Below the pieces are notes generated by a model. It was not told where the DNA came from, searched no databases, and worked only from the letters and a program-made list of their open reading frames with translations. Shown piece after piece: positions 36,240-47,629 of a DNA stretch of 64,000 nt. The translations under genes and the position numbers were made by a program. Location of the stretch: positions 82,304,076-82,368,075 of the forward strand of contig JAKGHH010000002.1 in assembly GCA_022828595.1 (NCBI GenBank), given 5' to 3'. Origin of the DNA: Nelumbo lutea (lineage: Eukaryota > Streptophyta > Magnoliopsida > Proteales > Nelumbonaceae). Position 1 is the first letter of the stretch. Every line of letters starts with the position of its first letter.

Positions 36240-38405
36240 TATCTGCTGCGAGAGGCTTGTTCACCAATTGACCCGAACATTGCTTGTACCTTCGGATTAT
36301 TGACATTACTTTCTCTAACGCCTGCTTGGACCCTCTTGTGAAGATAATGGTGTCATCAGCATATAGACTATGGGTGATAGTAGGGCAGCCCTTGTGAGTC
36401 ACATAAGCATCTACAGGATACTTTTCGCCCAACTTAGACAAGTTTTTGCTGAGTACTTCTTTTGCAATGATAAACAAATATGGCGAAAGGGGATCCCCTT
36501 GCCACAAGCCTCTGGTGGACTGAAAAAACCCTGTGACTCCTCCATTCCAAAGAATTGAGAACCAACAATTCACAACCATGTTTCTAATCAAGTCAATCCA
36601 AGTTTCACTAAAACCGAACCGTCTCAGGACTTTGAAGAGGAAGTCCCAATTCAGCCGGTCATAAGCTTTAGACATATCTAGTTTAAGCACTACATTTACC
36701 CCCACAACCTTTCTATCAATATTTGTTACCATTTCCTATACCAAAGCTATATTATCCATGATGTTTCGCCCCTGAATGAAAGCACGTTGCTCTAGTGAAA
36801 TTAACTTAGGTAAAATACCAACTAGTCTTTTAATAAAGATTTTTGCAATAATTTTGTAGCAGAAATTACCTAAGCTGATGGGACGAAAATCTGTGAAACT
36901 CTTAAGAACCTTGCATTTTGGTATCAAAGAAATAAAGGAGGAAGTGTAACTCATCGAAAGCTGGCCACCATTAAAAAAGAGTTGGACAGCCCCTACCACA
37001 TCCACTCCAACAATGTCCCAACATGAAACAAAAAAATGTCCTGTAAAACCATCCGGCCCTGGTGCGATGTCTCTATCCATGGCATGAACCACCTCTTGAA
37101 TTTTTGTCTCAGCAGGAATGGCCAAAAGATTGCCGTTGTCTTCCTAATTAACCACACATGGAATGATTTCTAGCAAATCCTCATCACCAACAACTCCTTC
37201 CTCTGAAAGAACACTACAAAAATAGTTTACAACACCTTGTTTCAACTCCTTTGGGTAAAAAATCCAATCACCTATAGAATTTTTAAATTTGCTGATTCTG
37301 CTCCACATTCAGTTTAGCTTAATAGATAGATGAAAAAATTTTGAGTTTCTATCCCCCTCTTTCAACCATTTAATTCTAGATTTCTGCCTCAAAAAAATTT
37401 CCTCCTATTTGTGAACTTTATGAAGTTTCTTCCTCTCCTCCCTTAACCCCGTGAAGCTAGCAATAGAGTTCATCTATAAATGATTCAATTTATCCTGTTG
37501 GACCCTGTCTTCTGCCTCCTTGACAACCTGATGAACATTCCCAAAGACCTCCCAGTTCCATTGCTTGAGTTTACTCCTTAATTTATGTAGTTTGAGAAAT
37601 AAACTCACCAATGGATTGGCGTGAACCTCCTTAGCCCAACAATCCCTGACAATTGTGTGAAAAGAGTGATGAGAGAGCCACACCTGCTGAAACCTAAAAG
37701 GTTTAGGACCTGTCTATCTTTCCTCAATAGAAAAAACTAGAGGGTAGTGGTTTGAATAGGTGCGGTTAAGATGTGTCACAGGCTTCAAAGGGAAGGATTG
37801 CGCCCAACTTGAATTAACCAGAACTCGATCTAGACGAGCCCAAACACAGTCCAAGCCCTCTTTGTTATTGCACCAAGTAAATGTGCTTCCAGAGAAACCC
37901 AAATCAACCAATCCTGCAACATTTATTAGATCCACAAAATCCTCCATTGTAGACACATAAGGATTTCTTTCCCCCACTTTCTCCTTTCTACAAGTTATCA
38001 CATTAAAATCTCCAGCTAACAACCAGGGTTCAGAAATACTAGAGGCTAAATTCCGAATTCTATCCCAAAGAAACATTCTTTCTAGCTGATCACATTTGGC
38101 ATAAACCACAAAAAGAAAGAAACTCTCATTGGCAGTGGTGGTGACTTTCGCCGATAGGATTTGATCATAGTCCTCAATCAACTGTACAGAGAAAAGGCTA
38201 TTCCAAAAAATAACAATTTTACTACTGATATTTACCATAAAACCAGTCATATTGAGTCTCCTAGAAATCTGGGAAAGTCTATCATCCCCAATCATGGGTT
38301 CAGAAACTACTACTACACATAATTTATGCAGTTTGCAAAGTTTTTTAGACGAGTAATAGAGGGATCATTTGCAATCCCTTTAATATTCCAGAATAGACCA
38401 TTCAT
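36240..38405 (-). pseudogene. LINE ORF2: endonuclease and reverse transcriptase
   Basis: Starts at ATG 38405 (MNGLFWNIKGI) with an apurinic-like endonuclease: WLLAGDFNVI, FSGSTFTWCNN, ARLDRVLVN and SNHYPLVF blocks between 38295 and 37714. A linker carries the typical [13 protein letters not shown] block (about 37345). The RT has GPDGFTGHFF, LISLEQRAFIQGRNI, LDMSKAYDRLNW and the catalytic YADD (36352-36363). One shift in an A-run lies near 38345. After it a single frame runs to the end with several in-frame stops (about 37714, 37474, 37412 and 36736). The protein is fused to Gypsy sequence after GQLVN. Confidence 0.9.
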
Positions 38406-38458
38406 TGAGAACATCGAGAAGTAGTCATACCTTGGTCAATCTGCGATCTGGTAACTGT

Positions 38459-39110
38459 CTATACATATTTTTTATGAGTCCTTTTCTTGAGAACCACCTG
38501 TGTCCAGTTTGCTTCCACCTCTAACCCGACTTTGTCCTTAGATAAGGCGCAGGAAGAACTTTGAGCTCTCTCAGTAATTTTATCGAGCAACTTGGCATAA
38601 AAAATGAGGCCAGTGTTGTACCCCCTATGAGAAAGCCTCTCATCCAATTCCAACTTGGATTGTTGTAGCTCCTCTAGACTCCAGATCTTGTTAGGTTTCC
38701 TAGATGAAAAAGAGATCGTCTCCAGAATGACTGGCCGAATAGGCTTCAAACTAATATCATCTTTAGAAGCAAAAGATTCCCGCACCCTCTCTGTAGGTAA
38801 TATCAACTATTTTGGGATTTCAGGTTGCTGATCCTAGATCTCTTCAGTGTCTTTGTTTTCTATCACTACAACTTCTGGGACCGTTGCCGGGTTTCTTCGA
38901 ACTTCCTGGTAAACCTGCTTCACAGTTTGTTTTTTCCTGGGTGCTTCAGGATTAATCGGCATTTTAGCTTAAGTGGGTTTAGACTTGGCGACTTCTCCCT
39001 CAAATTTTGAGTTTATCTTTAGTTTTAATTTGCACTCTCCCTCATCATGACCATGTTTGAAGCAGAAAGTGCAATAAATGCATGTTTCACAGCTCTGTAG
39101 GACCCTTTAC
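38459..39110 (-). pseudogene. LINE ORF1 C-terminal part with zinc knuckle
   Basis: A CCHC knuckle CTFCFKHGHDEGEC is encoded at 39073-39032, as in plant LINE ORF1 RNA-binding proteins. Further on, a 115-codon frame (38806-38459), polar and Lys/Ser-rich, ends 53 bp before ORF2. The region between is frame-shifted. The N-terminal part usual for plant LINE ORF1 is not present. Confidence 0.7.
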
Positions 39111-39524
39111 TTTGAACAACATTAAAAGTTTTGAAAAAATATAGAGAACCTTCGCACAATAAATTTTCAGATTTATAAAATAAACTTTTCCATATAACAA
39201 AATATATTTGTTCTCTCTACAAAAGAATTAAACAAATAAAAATATATTAATAATTTTAAAGTTAATGGAAATATAGCAAAATATGTATAATTACATTTTC
39301 ATCAATTAATAACATGTCCAAACTCCATGGCTCATCATTATTTTTAAAATCCAATGCCTTCCATAAGCATGACAGCCGTACTTTAGTCTTCCAAGAATCA
39401 AAATTTTATTTCATTGAGATATTGATAATCTCTTGAAGACATATTGTCACTCACCTGTTCATTAATTTGAGAAAAATATTAGACGCAAAATAAATACAAA
39501 ATAGTAAGAAATAACTATTAATAA
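39111..39524. other. AT-rich DNA between LINE and Helitron code
   Basis: Very AT-rich, no coding signal. It is the expected place for the Helitron 3' end, but I could not find a convincing CTRR terminus with a preceding hairpin. A small palindrome (AACAAAATATATTTGTT, about 39198) is present. Confidence 0.4.
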
Positions 39525-42500
39525 TCAATATACCAAAATACAAATATTGAAGACTTCATGATAGACAATATTTTGTGTATATCCTTCCGGTTCATTGTCC
39601 TTATTTTCAATCAAAATTGTTAAACCCTCTTTTGATGTTACACGAGAGATTGCCACATATAATTGTCCATGAGTAAATACAGGTCGCGACAAGTAAATCC
39701 CAACATAATTCAAAGTTTATCCTTGACTTTTATTGATTGTCATCGCAAAACAGACCTTCACAGGAAATTGCCTTCATCTAAGAAGAAATGGCCAATTCGA
39801 ATCAATCGGAGTCATCACTGTCCTTGGAATGAATACCTTTTTACCCACATTATTTCCTATAATTATTTCAGCTTCAATTACTCTTCTTTCAAATTGAGTA
39901 ACAATCAACCTTGTTTCATTGTATAACCCATAACTTTGGTTCAAATTTTGCAGAAGAATGATTGGAATTCCAACTTTTAACTTTAGTTCATGATTTGGAA
40001 TTCTAGAAAACTTCAATGTATTTAAGAACTATATGGGGAATAAAATATCTTGATTCTCAATTGATTCAGATATATGACTTATTGTGTCTGTACTTAAATA
40101 TGTAGATATATCACTAGGTATAGTAGATAAGATATAATCATTCACTTCATCGACCTTGTCATTTGTAGGTACTAAAATTGCTCTTTCAGTCAAATAATTG
40201 TGGTTTGTATATCTACATTCCAAATCATAATATGCTGCTGACACACTATTCTTAATATCATTATTCCCTGCAGGTATCAAAAATTTTTCTAGTATTCTTA
40301 TCCAACATGGTTTGTATTGATCATCCAAAGATAATGCACACAATTTACCATTTCCAAGATCTAATATCTACTTACAAAATTCATTTAAAGAATTTGCAGC
40401 CGAATCCTCCAGGTATCTAACTTGAAGCTTTATATTTATTGTTAAGTGAAAAACAACACATTGATGCCAAAGTATGATTTATTAACCGCAGATGAAACAA
40501 TTGCTTCCCGCGTTCCCTTGTTAACAACTAGTAAAATTTGTTTGAAATCTCCTCCAAGAAGAATGGGTTTCCCTTCAAAGACTTTTTCAGAAGAACATAG
40601 ATCCTTTAAACACATAAAATTTCTAAAATTTTTATCTACAGCCTCAAATGCATTTCTATGAGTCATTGGAGCTTCATCCCAAATTATTAAATCAACGACT
40701 TGGATCAATTCAGCGAGATGTGATCTTTGTGTAATAGGACAATATGTGTTGTCCCCAATTTCAAGGGGAGTCTTAAATCTTAAATGGGCAATTCTTCTTT
40801 TAGGTAGTAAAATCGCCGCAATTCTTGATGATGCACACGCTAGCACAATCCTTTTGTTTAGACCATAACTGTGTAATTATTGCTTTCCAAAGATAAGTTT
40901 TTTCCATACCTCCATTTCCATGCATAAAAAATAATCTTCTAGAATTTGTATGGACTGCTTATATGATTGCTTCAAATACAATTTTTTGTTCCATATTCAA
41001 TGAATATGTATGCAATCCTTGAGAAATTCCACCATAATTTATTTCATCTCGAATTAGTCTATTTTCAACCCAAGTTTGGAATGACATATCTGGAAATGGA
41101 AGTGTTGGAAAATCTTTAAGAGAACTATTACACTTGTTTAATATCTTTTCAATTTCATGTAATGCATAGTTCCTTATTGATCATCTGACAGATTAATTAA
41201 GTTGTCTTCTAATATTCTTCTTTGATGATCTAATATATCGTTTGAAAGCAATTCCCAATGCTTACTCCACAACTCGTTATGGTCTAAAGCCTTACGAAAT
41301 AATAGAATTGTAACAAATATTTCTCATTGTTGTTGACCAATAGATCACAACCCGGCTTGTTCAATAGCTTTATGCCACTCATAATCATCATCTAACAATC
41401 CAAGCATTGAACATGTTGATCTAAAGGTAGGGTAGACGATTTCATTCACTACTCTGATTTCCTCAAAACTCATAGGACCTCTTACAATTTAAAAGTATTC
41501 TAAGATAAAATTGTTCACTTGAAGTTGGGTGTACGTAGTAGATTCTCACAATTGATTTACCCAATTTTCTTTTGGTCCAAATTTTGTTTTCTTGATTCCG
41601 CACCCAATTTGTAGGAAAATTAGCAAATGTCAACTCCCTTGCATCATCATATATACTATTTACATACATCCATTGAGTAAACTTAGTGTGCTCCAAATCA
41701 GACCTATTCAAAACCCTGACTAAATTGTCATTATCCTTAAAAGTAATAGTTTGCTCATTAGGGAGATGAAATGATAATCTTTCAATACTTAGGAATCGGA
41801 ATTGAATACCAAACATGAATATTCTCCAATAAGTTTTTGATGCTGAAATATAGCTACAATCCATATAAGTTTTGATCTCATCAACTTCTCTTACCTCACG
41901 AATTTCATAGTGATTATCTTTTGCATCTTTTTCAATAACAACAATGGCCCTATCTTGTTCTTTATTAACGTACTTAAATAAGTACTTAATAAATCTTGAA
42001 TGATTGCATGATTCAACATTGACATGTGCTTGAAACCGATAAAGTAAATCAATATTATATGGAATAATCCATCTATTATCCAAAACATGACAATTCTTCA
42101 TTGCAATTCGTCTATTATTTCTTCTCCTATATATAGGATAACCATTTCCATCAAATGTTGTCTCATTACAAAATTCTTTAGGATAATGCTTAGAACATTT
42201 TCCATTAATCATGCAAGGAGCATTTGGGTTTGATTCTCCACATGGACCATGAACCATATACTTAACCACTATTTCATATGCCTCAGGATCTTTATCATTA
42301 TCTGGAAGTTCAGCTGAAATAATTCTATCAATTTCTGTTGTGTTGAAAGTTTATCATCTTGGTGCAAGAATAACAGAATTTATGCATGTAGCCCATGTTT
42401 TTGAAATTCAATGGTATAAATTGCTGCAAAAATTAGAATAAATTAAATTATTATGCTTAGTAAAATTATATGATTTAAATATGTATGAATAGAATTGCCA

Positions 42501-43202
42501 AATAATTATAATACCTGCAATGACTCTTCCCAAACGTAAGAAATTCTTCAGATCTCTCATCATTTGGTCTAATTTTATCTTGAAGACGCGAACAACAATA
42601 TTTGGTCTTTCTTCTTTTTTTTTCCCAGGTATGATCTCTACGAATCTCTTTTTTTCATTCCATTTTAGATTACATGTAAATGTAAGTAAGACATTAGGCA
42701 ATCTAGCCCATCTATAAATGGCCATTGCATCCTGATAATTTTGAACCATATATCTTGGGCCTCTAGTGAAAGATGATGGCAATATGATGCGTCATCCTAC
42801 AAATGATGCATTAGTGTCTCCTGTAGTAACTGCATCTCTTATACCCTTATAAAGTTATGCTCGAATATTTGACTGGTTATTCTTGAAATAAGTCAACCTG
42901 TTCTCTTTTATACATGTCTTTGCATCAACAATAAATTGATGGAACAAATGTTTACCTCGGGTTAATGTTCGCCTTTCAACATGTCTTTGTTGCAATCTAA
43001 ATGCATAATATTCACGCATGCTCATCATCATGTATTTCATTGCACGTCTATTTTGAGTATTTGTTAACAATAAATCAACTCTAAATCCATCATCTGCATA
43101 TGGATATAATAATGGATACTGATTTGCCATAAAACTTGGATGTAGTTCATTAATTTTTCTGAGACCACCTGATCTTTCTTTAATAATAACATCTTGATGC
43201 AA
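39525..43202 (-). mobile_element. Helitron core, minus strand
   Basis: The coding core of a Helitron, a rolling-circle transposon, with Rep (43202 to about 41460) upstream of a PIF1-like helicase (about 40925-39525). Terminal TC and CTRR signatures were not located, so true ends are unknown and probably lie outside these limits. Confidence 0.85.
39525..43202 (-). pseudogene. Helitron Rep/helicase, inactive
   Basis: In order on the minus strand: the Helitron-like N domain (ELHPSFMANQYPLLYPYADDG, 43160-43080), the LPSSFTRGPRYMVQNYQDAM block (42780), the Rep catalytic region TIEFQKHGLHA-stop-IL (about 42410-42377), KYMVHGPCG (42260), and a PIF1 helicase with HGNGGMEKTYLW (Walker A, 40896-40919), IIWDEAPM (Walker B, about 40680) and the C-terminal GQLYVAISRVTSKEGL (about 39660-39610). 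The HUH motif, normally PHAH, has lost Pro and has a stop at its second His. Walker A reads GMEKT for GTGKT. Many frameshifts separate the blocks. Confidence 0.9.
42424..42514 (-). other. Predicted 91-nt intron in Helitron Rep
   Basis: Donor GTCATTGCAG/GTAT at 42514 and acceptor TTTTGCAG/CAA at 42424 on the minus strand, AT-rich inside. Splicing joins LGRVIA directly to the IYTIEFQKHG block, as expected for continuous Rep, whereas unspliced reading gives unrelated residues and stops. Confidence 0.65.
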
Positions 43203-43353
43203 TATGGATCAGGTGTGCATCATATTCATCTCCATGGAAACTGGGTCGGCTTATATACATATAACCAGTTAAACCATACCTATTAGATAATAAGTAAAAC
43301 CCAGATTCATATTATGTTTAGACCCATCCCACCTGATCCATATTGCATAAGAT
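43191..43353. repeat. Foldback / MITE-like inverted repeat
   Basis: Arms 43191-43215 (ATCTTGATGCAATATGGATC...) and 43330-43353 are reverse complements over about 24 bp apart from one unpaired base, with a 114-bp loop. The element sits exactly where the Rep frame ceases to be readable, so it probably interrupts the N-terminus. No clear target duplication was found. Confidence 0.7.
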
Positions 43354-43850
43354 TCTTAACCCGACTATTAACTCAACAGAGCGACGACAACAAATGTACA
43401 GAGGCGGTCGAGAGGTAAAAGAAGGGTGGCTTATCACCCATTTCAACAAAAATATGTGTTAAATATTCAAAGTAATAGAAGAAAATGTGAATGGAAGAAG
43501 GAAAAAAAAGTAGTTTGGTTGTGATCTCAACTGATTGTGAATACAATTGATCGGCGTTTAATGGAAGTCATTATACTTAGTGATGCAAGCAATTAATAAC
43601 TTTGTATTCAACATAATATGAAAGACAAAACAACTAAAAAAATAATAGCATGTAAATATACTAACTAGATTGAATTACCACTTACGGTTTCAAAAAACAA
43701 CTAAAAAAATATAAACATGGTACTAATCAATAGGATCAAGAAAATGGTTCTATACAATAAGAGTAACATTTACGGTTTAAAAAAAAAAAAGAATATCAAC
43801 AATCAATATTTAGAAAATCTCCTATAGAATAAGAAGGATATTTATTCATA
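43354..43850. other. AT-rich non-coding DNA
   Basis: No recognisable frame. GGTGGCTTATCACCCATTTC (43427) is loosely repeated at about 44743 as GTGGTTTTTCACCCATTTG. Confidence 0.4.
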
Positions 43851-44350
43851 TCACTTTGCCTTATTACCGAGCATATTTTTACTTAATCTCCTATAGGGAT
43901 GATACATTAACTCATTACACACATCAAGTGCCCATTCATTATCTAGTATTCTAGCTCCTATTTTGCATAACCATCCGTCTCTACCATATCTTCCATTGTC
44001 ACAATAGACAACATGTCTTCTACTATGTAGATTTGGGAAGAGAGAAAGTGTGGAAGTCCTCCTAATACCTTGCAAAATGCGGTGTTCTTCAGCCAGTTCA
44101 ATTTCGTAAGCAGCTTGAAAGAATGTTCATATTTCTTTTTTCTTATACTTGTCCCATATAGATTGCGCTACCAGCTTCTATTCCTCTAGTAAAGATTTCA
44201 AAAGTATTTGGATCCTCCTTTCATTGGGAAGATGTATATTATTACAACTTAATTGTCGGCACATGTCACGAACAACTCCTATATGCTGCATTATGTTGTT
44301 TTTTGGCTTCACCTTATAGTTTTCAACCCCATAAAGGGTAGATAGGTCCA
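43851..44350 (-). pseudogene. Unidentified coding-like exon next to Helitron
   Basis: A minus-strand frame of about 165 codons with only two stops (near 44180 and 44127) runs from a splice-acceptor-like TTATATTTGTAG at 44351 to a TGA at 43851. It contains VKPKNNIMQHIGVVRDMC, ELAEEHRILQGIRR and VYCDNGRYGRDGWLCKIG segments and is rich in charged residues. I do not recognise the family. Its position upstream of Helitron Rep on the same strand fits a host fragment captured by the Helitron, or an N-terminal region of the element itself. Confidence 0.4.
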
Positions 44351-45426
44351 CTACAAATATAACAATTAATAATTAATGAATGTAAATATTATAGTCTAAA
44401 TTAAAAATTAATGAAGGCATCATAATAATATATAAAATAAAAAATGTAAAATACACATTTACCTAAGTGGTTATTAAGGAAAGTTCAATAAAAGTGTAGC
44501 AATCTAACCTCAATAAGGAAAGTGTAATTATCAGTTATAAAGTTATAAAATTTTCAATTAATTATTATTAAAATATTATTAACATGTTAAGAATTATAAA
44601 ATCAGAAATAAATATAATATTACAATCATAATAGTAATAGACAATGTATTAATTCGGGTCAAAGAAACTCGATCCAATTAATAAAAGCATATCATCTTCT
44701 TAACCTAAACAAAGCAAGTTGTCGCTCGAAATAAATATATGAGTGGTTTTTCACCCATTTGAACCAAAATAAAGAAACTTAAACATACTAAGAATGAAAA
44801 AATTAAGAAATGAAGAACAAAAAGTACAACAAAATTGAAGAAGAAAATACATCATCAACTGGTCACAACCTTATCTATAAAAGCTGAATGAGCATGAACT
44901 CTATCCTATCAATAGATTGGAACAATCGCTGGTCATAAACGTTTGTTGTTGGTTGGTGGTCATTATAACATATATTGAAATAAATGTTCAATGGACACAA
45001 CAATTTATGTAACCTGATGGCAAAGCATAAACCAAATCTATCCTATTAACACCAGGACGCTACGGCTGGGTAAAAATGATTGCCGATAGTCGAGAATCAC
45101 TAAAACATAGAATAAAATATCAGAGAACTACTATAAAGTTATTGAAACAATTATAATCATAGATTGAAATAAGTAAAAAATAGAGAATTTACTAACTTGA
45201 GAGTTCTCCGAGTAGCAGACTTGTTGTAGAGTTTTTTGATTAGCAGACTCCTAAATTTGGAGAGTTGTCTAACTTCTCTCAAGTGGGAGACTACAACTAG
45301 AGAGTTTGGCAGACACCTTCAAAGTTCTCTAATTCATTCTCTGAAGTTCATGTTCATAAAGCAAATTCCTGAAAATGTGTATGAAACCTATAGATGGTGT
45401 TGTGTTTTCTGTTCTAAATATGGGAT
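44351..45426. other. AT-rich non-coding DNA, Helitron 5' side
   Basis: No gene seen. Contains short repeats of the type GAGAGTT...CTAAC near 45200-45330. Should include the Helitron 5' end, which I could not define. The sequence changes to Copia RNase H at about 45427. Confidence 0.4.
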
Positions 45427-45887
45427 TAGTCAGATCCAAATGATAGAAAGTCTACATCTGTGTATGTTTTCACGATAGGATCGTGTGCTCTTTGCTGGAA
45501 AAGCGGCAAACAGGGGTCCACGACGGATTTCACAACCGAAGCCGAATACATTGCCGCAAGTGAAGCTGCCAAAGAAGTCGTATGGATGAAAAAGTTCATT
45601 CATGAATTGGGAGTAGTTCCATCTAGCACATCACCCATTCCACTGTTGCGTGACAACACTGGAGCTATCGCTCAGGCTAAGGAGCCATGAGCACACTCAA
45701 AGTTGAAGCACATCGAGAGGAAGTACCATGTACTGCGGGAGATAGTTGGAAGAGGGGACGCCCTAATTCAAAAGGTAGCGTCAGCGGAAAATGTAGCAGA
45801 CCCATTGACTAAGCCACTAACACAGAAAAAATGTTTAAGAAACACGTGGAAAGTATGGAACTCCGGCTTATACCAGATTGGACCTAA
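45427..45887 (+). pseudogene. Copia C6 RNase H fragment
   Basis: The C-terminal RNase H portion, including the WKSGKQGSTTDFTTEAEYIA block, LRDNTGAIAQAKEP and SKHIERKYH-like motifs, ending in TAA. One TGA sits at about 45688 (CGA-type codon in relatives). Unlike C4 and C8, it keeps the segment between the DNN motif and KVAS. Confidence 0.85.
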
Positions 45888-46539
45888 GTGCAAGTGGGAG
45901 CTGTTAGATAGTGTATGCCCTTAGCTCCAATAAGAATGATGTACCTTATGACATTTAATGTAAATGAATAAAGTATATATTTGATTCATGTTATTGTAGT
46001 GTGTTTCTATGTAATACCCTTAAACTGGACACATGTGAGACTTATGTTAGTTTAGAATCTTCACAGCCGTTGGATAAATCCGAGGAGATTTATCCTACCA
46101 AGGTTGACACTGATGTGCCGCCAAGTTGGTTGGGGTGGCTTGTCTCAGCTGCTAGGGTGAGACCAGAGGTACATGCAGTGTGGGTTATCTTGAAACCCTG
46201 AACCGGACCAAAATTCTAGTATTGCCCTAGACCTTGGAGATTGATGGGCAAAACTGAAATGTTATAACTGGCCCTTAGACTCGATTATGGCACTGCACTG
46301 GGTGTCGGATTGGGCTATCTTTGATATGCCAATCAGTGAGATCCTTATAGGGGGTCAAAACATGGGTATGTTGGGACAGTCCGAGAATTCATCTGGGTGG
46401 GTGATCATAGTGACAGGATCAGCCCCTTTGTCGGACAAAGTGAATGATCGGGGATGCACTCTCTCTGATGGAAACCAAAACTGTTGACAATCGATTTCAA
46501 CCGTTGAAATTTGGTTTTGCAAAATATATTGATATAGAG

Positions 46540-46543
<4 letters not shown>

Positions 46544-46586
<43 letters not shown>

Positions 46587-46587
46587 C
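46544..46587. repeat. (AC)n-(AT)n microsatellite in LTR
   Basis: About 14 AC followed by about 8 AT units, located where other LTR copies carry only short TA runs (12690, 16748, 33000). Confidence 0.9.
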
Positions 46588-46874
46588 TATGGTTTCAAAA
46601 TATTTGCAAAATATTTTAATTCCTGGGATCCATGTGAGTAGAGAGTGCAGCACTGTTCCTTGCAGCCGAGGGAGATGTCCTCTCTTGTTGGGAAGTGTTT
46701 GATCATTATGGGTTGAGAGGTTAAGTGTAAGACCATTGAGGGTAATACCTGATGGGCAAATCTTGCATCAGCCCCTAGTCCTTGGGTTTTTATAAGGTGG
46801 CTTGACCCAATGACCATTTAGTGTAAATGTTGGGCCCATTAAGAGTCCATAGTGATGGACTCAGGGGTTCACTG

Positions 46875-47155
46875 TACCAGTCGGCATAGTTTGGGCCCTT
46901 AAGCTTGTTATCGTCTAGAAGCTTTGTGAATTGACCGTTTGCCATATTCTGATAAAACAACAAAGACATTAGTCCACAACCTTAGTTTGATTCATGTTAC
47001 TTACATAGATATGGCTTTCAATCTATGTTCCTTTCCCATTTGTTCATCTCTGAGATTTCCCTCATTTCACAGTGACAGAGACGGCGAAATGTCTCTGGAA
47101 ATGTAGGAAACCACATAGGGTGCATGAAGCCAACTGTTTCAGCTGCAAAACTCCA
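46875..47155 (-). mobile_element. Copia copy C7: inverted leader and gag start
   Basis: Reverse complement of C2 8015-8275: the gag start codon is at 46945-46943 (CAT on plus), with gag running left to 46875 and leader running right to about 47155. Joined to LTR of C6 on the left and Gypsy G3 protease on the right. A plus-strand frame across 47072-47160 is an antisense artefact. Confidence 0.85.
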
Positions 47156-47159
47156 CCGC

Positions 47160-47629
47160 TTCTGCTCCCCTCTGTCATTTATCAAAGATTCAGGATCGGC
47201 GAGTTAAAACTTACCCCGGTAATTCTACAACTCGCTAATCGGTTAGTCAAGACTCCTTTAGGTGTTATTGAGGACGTCATTGTTAGGGTAGAGGATTGTT
47301 ACTTCACAGTGGATTATATCATCGTAGACATGACCCCAACCGAGGAATTGAACCATAACCTGATAATCTTAGGACGTCCGTTTCTAGCAACAGCCAATGC
47401 AAACATCAATTGTAAATCGAGAGAAATGGACATTTCATTTGGGGAGCAGAAAGTTCAATTAAATGTATTTAGTGCCACTAAGTATCCAAACCTAGGGGAA
47501 GATAAGTTTAAGGTAGATATAGTGGACAATCTTTTAGATGCCCGGTCTACCCCTTGGTTAGCCCAATCTGAGCCCTATCTTTGTAAAGAACAAAGCAAGT
47601 CAGCGAGTGTAGATGAGAAAAGTGAGTAA
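47160..47629 (+). pseudogene. G3 retropepsin-like fragment
   Basis: Open for about 155 codons: LPSVIYQRFRIGEL, VIEDVIVRVEDCYF, DMTPTEELNHNLIILGRPFL (the conserved protease flap/C-terminal block) and MDISFGEQKVQLNVF, then an acidic tail ending at TGA 47627-47629. The active-site LLDLG loop seen in G2 lies just upstream of the truncation and is missing, so the domain is non-catalytic as it stands. Confidence 0.82.

Larger units (their letters stand above)
36240..39110 (-). mobile_element. LINE (non-LTR retrotransposon), minus strand
   Basis: Minus-strand LINE with a partial ORF1 (zinc knuckle, about 39110-38459) followed by ORF2 (endonuclease and reverse transcriptase, 38405 to about 36240). 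The RT thumb, C-terminus, 3' UTR and poly-A are missing where sequence changes to Gypsy G2 near 36240. The 5' part of ORF1 is missing where AT-rich Helitron-side DNA starts. It resembles plant L1-type LINEs. Confidence 0.88.
45427..46874 (+). mobile_element. Copia copy C6 fragment (RNase H plus partial LTR)
   Basis: Begins inside RNase H (SDPNDRKST-type block), runs to the pol stop (45885-45887), the purine tract and an LTR starting TGTTAGATAG at 45902. The LTR is cut at about 46874, half its normal length, where inverted Copia sequence (C7) begins. Confidence 0.9.

Noticed and set aside
36000..45426. Idea that Helitron and LINE form one new composite element
   Set aside because: Both are on the minus strand but each has its own standard domain order; adjacency is explained by insertion into a repeat-rich region.
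47072..47160. Start of a 185-codon frame reading into the G3 protease
   Set aside because: This part is antisense Copia leader (C7); only the section from about 47160 is protease.
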